64,000 bases of DNA. Origin: SIG575 sp045534165. GTDB taxonomy: Bacteria; Bacillota; Clostridia; Oscillospirales; Acutalibacteraceae. The stretch is from the NCBI GenBank assembly GCA_045534165.1, contig JAZSJD010000017.1, forward strand, positions 6,740 to 70,739, written 5' to 3'. The number at the start of each line of letters is the position of its first letter. Position 1 is the stretch's first letter. The translations under genes and the position numbers were made by a program. Positions 1 through 8,728 of the stretch are shown piece by piece. The notes below the pieces were generated by a model that searched no databases, had not been told where the DNA came from, and saw only the letters and a list, made by a program, of their open reading frames with translations.

Positions 1-704
1 GTCTGTTCTTTAATCATCTGGATATATGAATCAAGTCTTTCTGCTGTTTCAAGAGTATCACCGAAGGAGCTGTATGCGAAATAATATGCATGGTCATATC
101 CTGCTTTTTCGCAATAGTCTGTAATATCAACCTGAGCTTTTATAAAATCATATTCATACTGATATTTGTATGAAGGAAGTGTGTTACCGTTATCATCTTT
201 TTTATAACCCTGGGCATAACCGTAAGATTTGTCAGGTTTTGTCATTGCAACTTCATTTGAATACCAATATTCATCAACGTGAGCTCCGTTTGTGCGGGTA
301 CCGTCAGCATTGAAATAATGAGAATTGAAAGCATCATCAACAACATTTACAAGTTCATCAACAAAAACATCTCTGTCCCCGAGAATGATGCCGAGGAAGA
401 GTTTGAGAATAATTGACGGAATTGCATCTGTGATAGTTTTCATATCAAACATAAACTGCATATCCATACCTTCAACAATGGGGAAACCATCACTTGTAAG
501 TACGTCATTTCCATCTTTATCCTGAACATAAACCTGTGACTGCATAATACCGTGAACAACAACGATAGGTGTATATTCACAATCACCTCTGCAATCAGTA
601 AGGCAACTATGGTCATATTCAGGAACAGGTTTTGCACCAAAAACAGAGAAGCTTGTTAAAATAACAAGAACAACTGCAAGAAAAATACTTATAACTTTCT
701 TCAT
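1..704 (-). CDS. Secreted LCAT-like alpha/beta-hydrolase (lipase/acyltransferase), 3' partial
   Basis: The frame starts at the ATG at 704, behind an AGGAGG site (712-717), and runs open off the left edge, giving 234 residues. A signal peptide is visible (MKKVISIFLAVVLVILTSF). After a short Cys-containing segment comes YTPIVVVHGIMQS, the oxyanion-strand motif of lipases. Near the edge, YFAYSSFGDTLETAERLDSYI resembles the F-x-Y-D-W-R...A-x-x-L region of lecithin:cholesterol acyltransferase-type hydrolases. The catalytic Ser/Asp/His lie beyond the window, so activity cannot be judged. It probably acts outside the cell on lipids or acyl esters, which fits the phosphodiesterase and glycerophosphodiesterase genes nearby. 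Family assignment is inference from two motifs. Confidence 0.6.
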   Translation of the reverse strand, partial: MKKVISIFLAVVLVILTSFSVFGAKPVPEYDHSCLTDCRGDCEYTPIVVVHGIMQSQVYVQDKDGNDVLTSDGFPIVEGMDMQFMFDMKTITDAIPSIILKLFLGIILGDRDVFVDELVNVVDDAFNSHYFNADGTRTNGAHVDEYWYSNEVAMTKPDKSYGYAQGYKKDDNGNTLPSYKYQYEYDFIKAQVDITDYCEKAGYDHAYYFAYSSFGDTLETAERLDSYIQMIKEQ

Positions 705-863
705 AACTTTATCCTCCTGATTTTTTCTATAAAATAAGATTATCATTTTTATTTCTTAAAGTCAATAATTATCAGTACATATAAAAATAAAAACAGTATT
801 ATATTGAAAAAAGTTTTACGAAGTGCTATAATTCATAACATATTTAAGTACGTCAGGAAAGAT

Positions 864-2096
864 ATGGTAAAAATGAAAAACTCTTTAAACAGTAAAAAAT
901 CAAATTTCATTATATTTCTATGTTGGGCGGCATACACCGCAGCATATATTGCAAGGCTTAATTACAACGCTTCAATGGTTGAAATACTTTCACAACTTGG
1001 CACAACCAAAGAAGCAGCAGGTACTGTAAGCTCATTTTTCTTTTTCGCTTACGGTGCAGGTCAGCTTGTAAACGGACTTCTCTCAAAAAAATATAACACA
1101 AAAATTTCCGTTGCAATTTCCCTTGCAGCATCCTGCGCTATAAACTTTTCCATGACCTTCTGTCAGGGAATTGATGCAATGAAATACCTTTGGTTTTTCA
1201 ACGGAGTTTTTCAATCCGTCCTCTGGTCTTCGCTTATCAAAACACTTTCTGATAACCTTTCTGACGACAAATTACCAAAAGCCGTTATGGTTATGAGCAC
1301 AACCGTAGCTTCAGGCACATTCACAGCTTACGGTCTTGCGGCACTTTTCTCTGCTCTTAAAATGAGCTGGACTTCAATTTTCTACGTTGCATCAGCAGTG
1401 GTCGGTGTTATTGCAATTATCTGGTTTATCGGTATGACTTATATCCAGAAAAGTAAAAAAGAAGTTCAACAGGTGGAAAAACAGACAAGAAAAAAACTTT
1501 CAGTTACTCCCATTTTCATTGTCAGCATTGTTGTAATTCTCATTTCGGCAGTTACAAACGGTTTTATAAAAGATGGTGTTACAACGTGGGTTCCCTCAAT
1601 TCTCAAGGAAGAATTCGGTGTTTCATCTTCACTTTCAATTATCGTAACACTACTTCTTCCCGTGCTTTCAATTTTCGGAGCTTCCCTTGTTAAAACACTT
1701 CACAAAAAGCAGAAAAACGAAAACGTGCTCAACGGAATTTTCTATTTTGCCGCTATGATACTTTCAGGGTTTATTATACTTACTATCAACCTGAAATCAG
1801 CACCGTTGACACTTGCTCTTTTTGGCGGAATTGCATGCCTGATGTCTGCTGTGAACAATGTTATAACAAGTATTGTTCCCCTTTATTCAAGGGACAAAAT
1901 CGACTCGGGTCTTTCTGCAGGACTTCTTAACACATTCTGTTATGTGGGAAGCACTCTTGCAACTTCACTCCTTGGAAAAATTGCTGACACTAAGGGTTGG
2001 AACGATGTGTTTATATGCATACTGATTTTCACTGTTGTTTCATTTGTTGTATGCCTTATTTCAGCAATACTAACCCGTAAAAAGAAAAACTCATAA
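864..2096 (+). CDS. MFS transporter, organophosphate:phosphate antiporter (OPA)-like
   Basis: A 410-residue polytopic membrane protein with about 12 hydrophobic segments. The N-terminal AAYTAAYIARLNYNASM resembles the Y-x-x-x-Y-x-x-R-x-N-x-S signature of the GlpT/UhpT branch of the major facilitator superfamily, which exchanges sugar- or glycerol-phosphates for phosphate. The ATG at 864 is chosen because AGGAAA (855-860) precedes it; an in-frame TTG at 804 has no ribosome site, and the ATG at 873 is also possible. It is monocistronic and ends at a strong hairpin terminator shared with the convergent operon. Beside a glycerophosphodiesterase operon, glycerol-3-phosphate uptake is plausible, but the substrate is inference. 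Confidence 0.7.
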   Translation: MVKMKNSLNSKKSNFIIFLCWAAYTAAYIARLNYNASMVEILSQLGTTKEAAGTVSSFFFFAYGAGQLVNGLLSKKYNTKISVAISLAASCAINFSMTFCQGIDAMKYLWFFNGVFQSVLWSSLIKTLSDNLSDDKLPKAVMVMSTTVASGTFTAYGLAALFSALKMSWTSIFYVASAVVGVIAIIWFIGMTYIQKSKKEVQQVEKQTRKKLSVTPIFIVSIVVILISAVTNGFIKDGVTTWVPSILKEEFGVSSSLSIIVTLLLPVLSIFGASLVKTLHKKQKNENVLNGIFYFAAMILSGFIILTINLKSAPLTLALFGGIACLMSAVNNVITSIVPLYSRDKIDSGLSAGLLNTFCYVGSTLATSLLGKIADTKGWNDVFICILIFTVVSFVVCLISAILTRKKKNS

Positions 2097-2102
2097 TAAC
2101 AA

Positions 2103-2155
2103 AAAACTTCTGAAAACTATCTTTAAAGATGATTTTCAGAAGTTTTGTTTTTTAT
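2103..2155. terminator. Convergent intrinsic terminator
   Basis: The arms AAAACTTCTGAAAA (2103-2116) and TTTTCAGAAGTTTT (2133-2146) pair perfectly. The loop ATCTTTAAAGAT can extend the stem. GTTTTTTATT follows on the plus strand and an A-run lies on the other side, so it can serve both the MFS gene at 864 and the minus-strand operon ending at 2186. Confidence 0.85.
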
Positions 2156-2185
2156 TAATCAGGCTTTACAAGGAACCTTTTTTCA

Positions 2186-3964
2186 TCACGTTTTCATACT
2201 CGTTTCTTCCACTGCAGGAGCCTGAGCATCTATCGGGTTTATTTCTGCATTCTGCTTAGCCTCTCCTGCCTCTGCTCTTTGTTTCAGAGTTTCCATAACG
2301 TGGGCATGTTTTTCATCTGTGTAATCCCACATAAACAGATAGGGAAGCGTCATCAATATATATCCCACAAGGTCAAAACCAAGACCAATCATAAGACACT
2401 TCATTCTTATATCACCCATATAAAGTACATCCCAGTCAGATGTGAAACCTACACGGTAGAACATAAGAGGAATAACAAGTGAAACAAGAGTTGTGATGGG
2501 AGTTGTGAACCAGTCAATAATTTTCTGATATTCTTCAAGTCTTTCTCCGGAAATATACATCTGATAATCAGTTACTCTGATTCTTGTATCGCTCTGTGAA
2601 ATTGAAACGGCAGATTCAAGGGTGTTGCTCACAAGCATTGCAATATAAATTGCAAGACCACACATAAAGCTGTTACCCAGATAGAGAATCGCCAACATAT
2701 ATACACCATTTCTGATTGCACAGATAATGTATTTGAAAACTATCAATTGTTTGAACTGAAAACGTTTTCTGATCCAGGGAGCAAGAAATTCTCCGGGGTT
2801 GCCTGAAACTTTATAAAGGATTTCACACACAGAGAAAAACAGTCCTGTTTCTCGCCATGTATAAATAAGAAGAATATTTTTCATATTGAGCATACCATTG
2901 CCCAAAGAGTCCAGAAGTTCTGCAATCTTTGTTATCCACAGATATTTATTTTTGAAAATACCTGAAACACAGTGCCAGAAAGAAAGATATTCTCTGTTTT
3001 CAACAGGAGGCATGGGGATTCTTTCCTTGATGTTTTTCAGACCGATGAACATAACCCCTGATGATGCTATAAAGAATATGGGAAGAAGATATCTGAAAGT
3101 GCCGATATCTTTAACACCGTCAATGAACATTGCACCTGCAATTGTCGGTAGAAGAACGTTAACAATATTCTGAACAAAGTGGCTGATTTTAACAGGGAAT
3201 GAGCGTACAAAAAGTCTTTCCTGAGGATCGGGGCTGATATTGTCTGAAACTGAGTGTGTGAAGCCCACATAGTTGAATATTGTGTAAAGTTGGAAAAGAA
3301 GATAAAGAGACCATACTCTGTCTGTAAGGGGAAGTTTATAAAGGGGAAGTGTGCAGATAAGAATTGCAACGATAAGACACTGTGCAACATTTGCGTAAGC
3401 GAAAATTTTATATCTGCCAAGTTTTTTGAGAAGTTTCTTTCTTATGAGAATGTTTCTGAAACCACTCCAACCATTACAAAGGAAATGTGCACCGAAAATT
3501 TTAAAAATATTAAAACTGTTAATACCCTTCCAACGTGTATCAATAATGTTTGCAATACCATCAGGAAGAATAAAGGAAAAATCAAAAATAAGCATTAAAA
3601 GGCCTAATGCAGCAAAAGTCAGATAAACCGCATTATATTTTTTCTCTATCTTTTTAGGAAGGAAACCAAGGTTTGCATCAACACCCATATTGAGAAGATT
3701 CCAGAAATATGTAGAAGCAACAAAGAAAACATTTATTGCACTGAATGTAAGAAGAGGGATGTCATAATAATAAGCTATAAGATAACAACCGGCTCCGAAA
3801 GAAAGGAAGCTCTGAAGATATTTAAGTGTATAGTCGCCACCGACTGCGGCAAAAATTGAAAAATATTCTTTGTAAGGCACATAGTTGCCTTCAGCAGGTG
3901 TGTGCCAATGCTCTTTCATTGTACCAACCAATTTTTTTATACCATTTGTTGATTTTTTGGCCAT
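2186..3964 (-). CDS. MFS-type integral membrane transporter, last gene of the phosphodiesterase operon
   Basis: A 592-residue membrane protein with about 12 hydrophobic stretches, an N-terminal cytoplasmic segment (HWHTPAEGNYVPYKEY) and a charged C-terminal tail rich in Glu, Ala and Lys. The general look is that of large clostridial MFS/GPH-type transporters, but no substrate motif is recognised. Its ATG overlaps the stop of the LRR gene by one base (TAATG at 3964), so translation is probably coupled. As last gene of a phosphodiesterase - GDPD - LRR - transporter operon it could import the products of extracellular phosphodiester breakdown; that role is inferred only from context. Confidence 0.7.
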   Translation of the reverse strand: MAKKSTNGIKKLVGTMKEHWHTPAEGNYVPYKEYFSIFAAVGGDYTLKYLQSFLSFGAGCYLIAYYYDIPLLTFSAINVFFVASTYFWNLLNMGVDANLGFLPKKIEKKYNAVYLTFAALGLLMLIFDFSFILPDGIANIIDTRWKGINSFNIFKIFGAHFLCNGWSGFRNILIRKKLLKKLGRYKIFAYANVAQCLIVAILICTLPLYKLPLTDRVWSLYLLFQLYTIFNYVGFTHSVSDNISPDPQERLFVRSFPVKISHFVQNIVNVLLPTIAGAMFIDGVKDIGTFRYLLPIFFIASSGVMFIGLKNIKERIPMPPVENREYLSFWHCVSGIFKNKYLWITKIAELLDSLGNGMLNMKNILLIYTWRETGLFFSVCEILYKVSGNPGEFLAPWIRKRFQFKQLIVFKYIICAIRNGVYMLAILYLGNSFMCGLAIYIAMLVSNTLESAVSISQSDTRIRVTDYQMYISGERLEEYQKIIDWFTTPITTLVSLVIPLMFYRVGFTSDWDVLYMGDIRMKCLMIGLGFDLVGYILMTLPYLFMWDYTDEKHAHVMETLKQRAEAGEAKQNAEINPIDAQAPAVEETSMKT

Positions 3965-4926
3965 TATTTTTCCCCTCCTTCTTCTGCTATAAGAATTTCA
4001 ATTCTTTTTTCTGCATCAGCACGTGTTTTACCATACTGTGCTTCGGGAGCAATATTAACAACAGTTTTCTTGATATTCTTTGGAATCCAGTTACCTTCTG
4101 AAGTTATTGCATTTTCCGAAGAAGCGCCCATATAGAATTCTTTAAGGTTCTGGCAGGAATAAAAAGCATAATTTCCGATTTCTGTCACTGAATCAGGAAT
4201 ATACATCAAAGGTTTCATTCCCTGACAATAACTGAAAGCATCCTGTCCGATTTTTTTAAGTCCGTCAGGAAGTGTTACAAGGGAAATTCTTTCGCATTTG
4301 AAGAATGCCATATCGCCGATTTCCTTAAGAGTTGAAGGAAGTTTTATTCCTGTAAGAGCATTATTTTTATAGAATGCACCGGAAGCAACTCTTTCAACAC
4401 CTTCAGGTATTGTGTAAGACAATACTTCGGGCAGTTCTTCATTTTCTTCATTATGTACATTGCCTTTATTATATGGGTACACAATAAGCTTTTTCATATC
4501 TTTAGTGTAAAGAACACCGTCAACAGAAGTATAATATTTATTTTCTTTATCAACTTCTATTTCCCGAAGTTCTCTGCAATAAAAGAAAGATGTTTCGTCT
4601 ATATATCTTACATCTTTGCCGATATAAATTTTTTCAACATATTCATCAGCATTCATCGTAAATCTGCCTACTGCAGAAACAGGATTGTCCGGATTCGGAT
4701 TATTTCCGTCTTCATCACGGACATAATCGATATACACTTCTTTTGTGTTCATATTTCCGTTAAAGCCGAAAAAGACCCAGCCTTCATTTCCTTCCTGACC
4801 GCCGATATCTGTCTGATATTCGTACTCAAAAGGAGCTCTCGCCATTGATATAAACGAAACCGTGACAGATGCCACAACAAATATTGCAAGAACTGCAATA
4901 AAAAGTACCTTTTTTGATGTTTTCAA
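3964..4926 (-). CDS. Surface-anchored BspA-type leucine-rich-repeat protein
   Basis: 320 residues. An uncleaved signal or anchor helix (KKVLFIAVLAIFVVASVTVSFI) is followed by LRR_5/BspA-like repeats of about 23 residues from about residue 85 to 275, with units such as YTIPEGVERVASGAFYKNN, LPSTLKEIGDMAFFKCERI and IPDSVTEIGNYAFYSCQNL. BspA repeats are usually adhesive or protein-binding surface modules. The gene starts 15 bp after the GDPD stop and its own stop overlaps the transporter start, so it belongs to the same operon. It may be an exported lipid-anchored or membrane-anchored binding partner; its ligand is unknown. Confidence 0.85.
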   Translation of the reverse strand: MKTSKKVLFIAVLAIFVVASVTVSFISMARAPFEYEYQTDIGGQEGNEGWVFFGFNGNMNTKEVYIDYVRDEDGNNPNPDNPVSAVGRFTMNADEYVEKIYIGKDVRYIDETSFFYCRELREIEVDKENKYYTSVDGVLYTKDMKKLIVYPYNKGNVHNEENEELPEVLSYTIPEGVERVASGAFYKNNALTGIKLPSTLKEIGDMAFFKCERISLVTLPDGLKKIGQDAFSYCQGMKPLMYIPDSVTEIGNYAFYSCQNLKEFYMGASSENAITSEGNWIPKNIKKTVVNIAPEAQYGKTRADAEKRIEILIAEEGGEK

Positions 4927-4941
4927 AACACTACACTCCCT

Positions 4942-5595
4942 TTATTCAATTATTTCCCTGAGCAAAGCAGGCTTTCGCGTTGTAATATTATCAGGTTTCA
5001 TTTTCAGAACTTTCAACATTCTGAATTTACTGTTAACAGTCCACAGGGATACAAGAAGATTGCTCTTCTGAAAAGTTTCAACAAGCCGGGGGGTTGCATT
5101 TTTATAGTTGCAATTAATCCCTATTGCTCCGCTTTCCCTGACTTTTTCAACAAGTGAATCAATATATCCGCTTGTCTGTTTTCTTTTCGGAATCAGATTT
5201 ACGTTAAGATAATATTTAATTTCGGGAGTTTCTTTTGCACTTTCCACAAATTCATCTTTAATCCCCGTATAAAAAACATTGTCAAGAACATCATATTTTT
5301 TTGCCAGAGAAACAATCTCTTTAAGATTAGTGGTGAATTTAATATCAAGATTGCATCTGATGTTTTTCTGCTTGCTGAGTTTTTTGAAAACCTCTTCCAA
5401 CAGAGGTTCTCCACCACACGGTGCATTGTGTGAAAGAACAGGGTTTCCATCTTGGTCAAAAGAAACATCCACTTCAAAAATATCAGCACCACATTCAATT
5501 GCTTTATCAACACTCTCAATGGAATTATCCTCTGTTTTTTCGCAACCTGTGTGAGCAGTTATAGTAAATTTTTCAGTCATTTTTATCGGTTTCAT
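4942..5595 (-). CDS. Glycerophosphodiester phosphodiesterase (GDPD)
   Basis: 217 residues, a short single-domain form of the GDPD TIM barrel with no signal peptide. The diagnostic N-terminus is present: AHTGCEKTEDNS (catalytic His near residue 15 and Glu-Asn-Ser), then AIECGADIFEVDV (metal-binding Glu/Asp), then GNPVLSHNAP (second catalytic His). The family hydrolyses glycerophosphodiesters to an alcohol and glycerol-3-phosphate. The start at 5595 has GGGAGA about 8 bases upstream. It sits 4 bp after the phosphodiesterase gene and 15 bp before the LRR gene. It could use deacylated phospholipids or teichoic-acid fragments; the exact substrate is not visible. Confidence 0.88.
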   Translation of the reverse strand: MKPIKMTEKFTITAHTGCEKTEDNSIESVDKAIECGADIFEVDVSFDQDGNPVLSHNAPCGGEPLLEEVFKKLSKQKNIRCNLDIKFTTNLKEIVSLAKKYDVLDNVFYTGIKDEFVESAKETPEIKYYLNVNLIPKRKQTSGYIDSLVEKVRESGAIGINCNYKNATPRLVETFQKSNLLVSLWTVNSKFRMLKVLKMKPDNITTRKPALLREIIE

Positions 5596-5599
5596 AGCA

Positions 5600-6529
5600 T
5601 TAATCTCCCGAAATCAGTTCTGATGTGTGGGGCACTTTTGATATTCTAGGGGCAGCACCTGTAAGATGTGAAATATCATGGTAAGCAGGAATATTTTCAT
5701 CATCAAAAATACCTTCGGGAATCTGGGAAGTCCAACCCTTTTCATCAAACTCAGGCATTTCAATTCCCAAAGAATATAAAACAATTGCTGCCAGATCTCG
5801 GATATTCATTTCCTTTATCACAGTATGACGTACACCTTTTCCTGCAGCAGCAAAGGTTACATATTTTTCAGAATCTGTCCAACCCCCATGGCTTCCACCC
5901 TTTCCGTCTCCCGGATTTGTTCCGCCATGGTCAGCTATAACAATAAACAAAGTATCTTCAATTATGCCTGCATCTTCTACCGCACTGTGAACATCGTTGA
6001 CAAGCTTATCAACTTCGTTAAGACGTTTCATATATTCAGGTGTACCGTAACCGTATTTATGACCTGCACCATCAACACTGTCAAACTGAATAAAAAGAAA
6101 TTCGGGCTTTTTATCACGTACATAATCGCAGATAATCGGTGTCAGAGCTTCGTCATTTGCAGTATCGTGTGAAACGCCTATATTATTTTCCACAATTCCG
6201 TAAGTAATCGGATCCCAATCGCAGAATGAGCCAAGCTCGGCTTCGGGAAAATTTTCTCTTATCCTCCTGAAAAGAGAAGGGAAAGGTGAATCAGTAGGAT
6301 ATGGTGTTGAACTTACAATACTGTTTGTAAGTTTATGTATCTCAGGCCCTACACCGAGAAGCATTGAACCCCAACATTCAGCACTTATTGACGGATTTGA
6401 CGACAAGGCATCATACGTAACTGCCCCATTTGAAAATATATGGTCAAAGAACGGTGTTTCGGCATCTCTGATAAAAGAACCCGCGCCATCGATACCAACC
6501 ACAATTATATGGGAAAAGTTTTTATCCAT
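5600..6529 (-). CDS. Alkaline-phosphatase-superfamily phosphodiesterase / nucleotide pyrophosphatase
   Basis: 309 residues, cytoplasmic by appearance. Metal-site motifs in order: IIVVGIDGAGSF near the N-terminus, NPSISAECWGSML (the Ser/Thr nucleophile region), FDSVDGAGHKYGYG, IADHGGTN and GSHGGWTDSEK. This is the type I phosphodiesterase/autotaxin-like layout, acting on phosphodiester or phosphomonoester bonds with two Zn ions. The ATG at 6529 is preferred because GAGGTAG (6534-6540) precedes it; an ATG seven codons earlier has no ribosome site. First gene of the operon leading to GDPD, LRR protein and transporter, which points to phosphodiester turnover. Confidence 0.83.
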   Translation of the reverse strand: MDKNFSHIIVVGIDGAGSFIRDAETPFFDHIFSNGAVTYDALSSNPSISAECWGSMLLGVGPEIHKLTNSIVSSTPYPTDSPFPSLFRRIRENFPEAELGSFCDWDPITYGIVENNIGVSHDTANDEALTPIICDYVRDKKPEFLFIQFDSVDGAGHKYGYGTPEYMKRLNEVDKLVNDVHSAVEDAGIIEDTLFIVIADHGGTNPGDGKGGSHGGWTDSEKYVTFAAAGKGVRHTVIKEMNIRDLAAIVLYSLGIEMPEFDEKGWTSQIPEGIFDDENIPAYHDISHLTGAAPRISKVPHTSELISGD

Positions 6530-6647
6530 ATTTCTACCTCCGAATATCAAACTGCATTAATCTAATTATAATACAACAAAATGCACAATTCAATCCCTTT
6601 TGAAATAAAAAAACTATGCTTTTTGCTAATTTTCCTTTTTTGTATTA

Positions 6648-6677
6648 TTGCAATGTGAATATAAAATATGTTAAAAT
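6648..6677 (+). promoter_or_regulatory. Probable sigma-A promoter for the metallophosphoesterase gene
   Basis: TTGCAA (6648-6653) and TAAAAT (6672-6677) are separated by 18 bp, in the 188-bp AT-rich gap between two divergent genes, about 40 bp upstream of the ATG at 6718. Confidence 0.5.
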
Positions 6678-6717
6678 ACAAAAGATAATAAATTCGACCA
6701 CAAAGGGGTAAAAAAAT

Positions 6718-8046
6718 ATGAAACCTGTAAGTTTTTATCTTTTAACAGATACCCATTATTTTGAAAAGGAATTAGGTGCTTACGGCAAAGCTTTTGATGA
6801 TTACATGTCACGTGAACAATATTTTATGAAAGAAAGCGATGCAATCATAAAATCTGTGTTTAATCGTATAGCCGAAGACAAAGAAACCGATATTGTCGTA
6901 ATCCCCGGTGACCTTACAAAAAACGGTGAAAAGGAAAGCCACAAAAGTTTTATACGTGAGCTTAACAAACTGAAAGAAATCGGCAAAAAAATTTATCTTA
7001 TCACTGCAGGGCATGACTATAACGATGTTTCTTACGGATATAAAGGTACAGAACGTGTCGATGTTGAAGGTACATCTTTTGATGAACTTTTTGATTTTTA
7101 CCGCAGTTTCGGATATGACCAAGCTCTTGCTTTTGATAAAAGAACTCATTCATACATTGCAGAGATAGCTGATAAAGTAAGGATGCTCGCCATAAATTGC
7201 GACAGCTACAACAACCCTAAAGGTGCTATGGATGAAGAACTTTTTGCATGGGCAGAAAAACAACTTACCAAAGCGAAAGAAGATAACTGTTCTGTTTTTG
7301 CAATATGCCATTACCCTGTTATCCCATCTGTTCCTGTTTTTGATCTGGTAGGCGATGCAAAAATCAAAGAATGGCGTAAAGTTGCATCTTTCCTTGCAGA
7401 CAATGGTGTGGAAGTAATTCTGACAGGACATATGCACATCCAGAGCATTAACGAATTTTACAGCGAAAAAGGCAACAGACTTATAGATATCTGCACCTCT
7501 TGTCTTGTGGGAAGTCCCGCAAAATACAGGAAAATAACTGTTGATGATAAATCACTTATGAAAGTTGAAACAATTGATGTTGATAATTTTCAGTGGGATT
7601 TTGATGGCCTTACTCCTCAGGAATATTTCGACAGACAATTCGGCAAAGCCATTGTAAAAAGAGTTTACAATACATTAAGTGGCGGAAAAGGAATTGTAAA
7701 ACTTCTTAAAAAATTCGCCACAAAAATATTCTCGTCTTCAACTGTCGGTGGTGTAGGACGTTTCCTTCTTTTCAGAGTTGATAAATCTCTTAAAAAGAAA
7801 AAACTTACAGAATTTGTTGCAGAAGTAGGTCTTAGTATTTTTTTAGGGGACCAGCCCTATGTTGAAGGCGATCCTACATATAATTTAATCTCCGCTTTTC
7901 TTAACAGATTTTCTTTTGTGCTTAAAAAGGTTGAACCAAAGCTTGAAAAAGACGGTGTAAAAATTAATCTGAAAGAAATGTTACTGAACACTATCGGCAA
8001 CAACAAAGGCTATTCAGATAACAATGCAGAATTCACACTCAAATAA
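6718..8046 (+). CDS. Calcineurin-like metallophosphoesterase
   Basis: 442 residues. The five metallophosphatase blocks are visible: LLTDTHYFE (Asp-x-His), VIPGDLTKNG (Gly-Asp), ITAGHDYND (Gly-His-Asp in place of the usual Gly-Asn-His), ICHYPVIP and LTGHMHIQS (Gly-His-x-His). A C-terminal extension of about 150 residues after the catalytic domain is Lys-rich and helical and is not recognised. No signal peptide is present, so the enzyme is cytoplasmic. An AAAGGGG site lies just upstream of the ATG. Substrate unknown; nearby genes for phosphodiester metabolism suggest a phosphoester, but this family is broad. A second, different family member lies at 18620. Confidence 0.87.
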   Translation: MKPVSFYLLTDTHYFEKELGAYGKAFDDYMSREQYFMKESDAIIKSVFNRIAEDKETDIVVIPGDLTKNGEKESHKSFIRELNKLKEIGKKIYLITAGHDYNDVSYGYKGTERVDVEGTSFDELFDFYRSFGYDQALAFDKRTHSYIAEIADKVRMLAINCDSYNNPKGAMDEELFAWAEKQLTKAKEDNCSVFAICHYPVIPSVPVFDLVGDAKIKEWRKVASFLADNGVEVILTGHMHIQSINEFYSEKGNRLIDICTSCLVGSPAKYRKITVDDKSLMKVETIDVDNFQWDFDGLTPQEYFDRQFGKAIVKRVYNTLSGGKGIVKLLKKFATKIFSSSTVGGVGRFLLFRVDKSLKKKKLTEFVAEVGLSIFLGDQPYVEGDPTYNLISAFLNRFSFVLKKVEPKLEKDGVKINLKEMLLNTIGNNKGYSDNNAEFTLK

Positions 8047-8137
8047 AATTTTTATCAAAATCATAAACTTTGAGTCGAAACATATTTGTTCCGGCTAACC
8101 ATAACCATTATAAAACCTGCTGTGGAGGGATAACGCT

Positions 8138-8692
8138 ATGGAAATAAAGCGTTACGAAGAAAAATATAAAGAAGACGTTCATTTTGTGTGCCTTAACAGT
8201 GAAGGTCCCTGTAAAGCAAAAAAAAGAAAACAAAACTTTCTGCTGACAACTTATTGCGATTATTTCATCGAAAAAGAGGGAAATAACTGTTTTGTGGCAG
8301 TTGATGAAAACGACAGAGCTATCGGATATGTGCTTTGCACCGAAAACTATGATAATTTCAAAAAAGTATTCAGAAAAGAATATCTTCCCAGATTCAGGAA
8401 ATATGAAATTATATTCAGAAACACTGCGGTTCTCTCAACCTTTTTTCAATCAAAACACAAGAAAGAATATCCTGCACATATGCACATTGATATTCTCCCT
8501 GAATATCAGCGTATGGGTCTTGGCCACAAATTGATGGATGCCCTTTGCGAAAACCTTAAAAGCAAAGGAGTCAAAGGTGTTTGCCTTACAATGTGGGCAG
8601 GAAATAAAAAAGGTGGAAACTTTTATAAAAAATATGGTTTCACACTTCTTGAAACAAAGTTCGCTACTGAAGTTTATGCTATAAAATTTTAA
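8138..8692 (+). CDS. GNAT-family N-acetyltransferase
   Basis: 184 residues. The acetyl-CoA binding segment is clear: HIDILPEYQRMGLGHKLMDAL (Q-x-x-G-x-G/A pattern, about residues 110-135), followed by VCLTMWAGNKKGGNFYKKYGF, the usual beta5/alpha4 end of the fold. The N-terminal half (RKQNFLLTTYCDYFIEKEGNN) is typical of single-domain GNATs that acetylate small molecules or protein N-termini. GGAGGG lies 9 bases before the ATG. It is the middle gene of three plus-strand genes (metallophosphoesterase, GNAT, FliB-like) and may be co-transcribed with them. Substrate unknown. Confidence 0.85.
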   Translation: MEIKRYEEKYKEDVHFVCLNSEGPCKAKKRKQNFLLTTYCDYFIEKEGNNCFVAVDENDRAIGYVLCTENYDNFKKVFRKEYLPRFRKYEIIFRNTAVLSTFFQSKHKKEYPAHMHIDILPEYQRMGLGHKLMDALCENLKSKGVKGVCLTMWAGNKKGGNFYKKYGFTLLETKFATEVYAIKF

Positions 8693-8728
8693 TCAGGATA
8701 TATATCCAATAATTTTCTTGAAAAGGCA

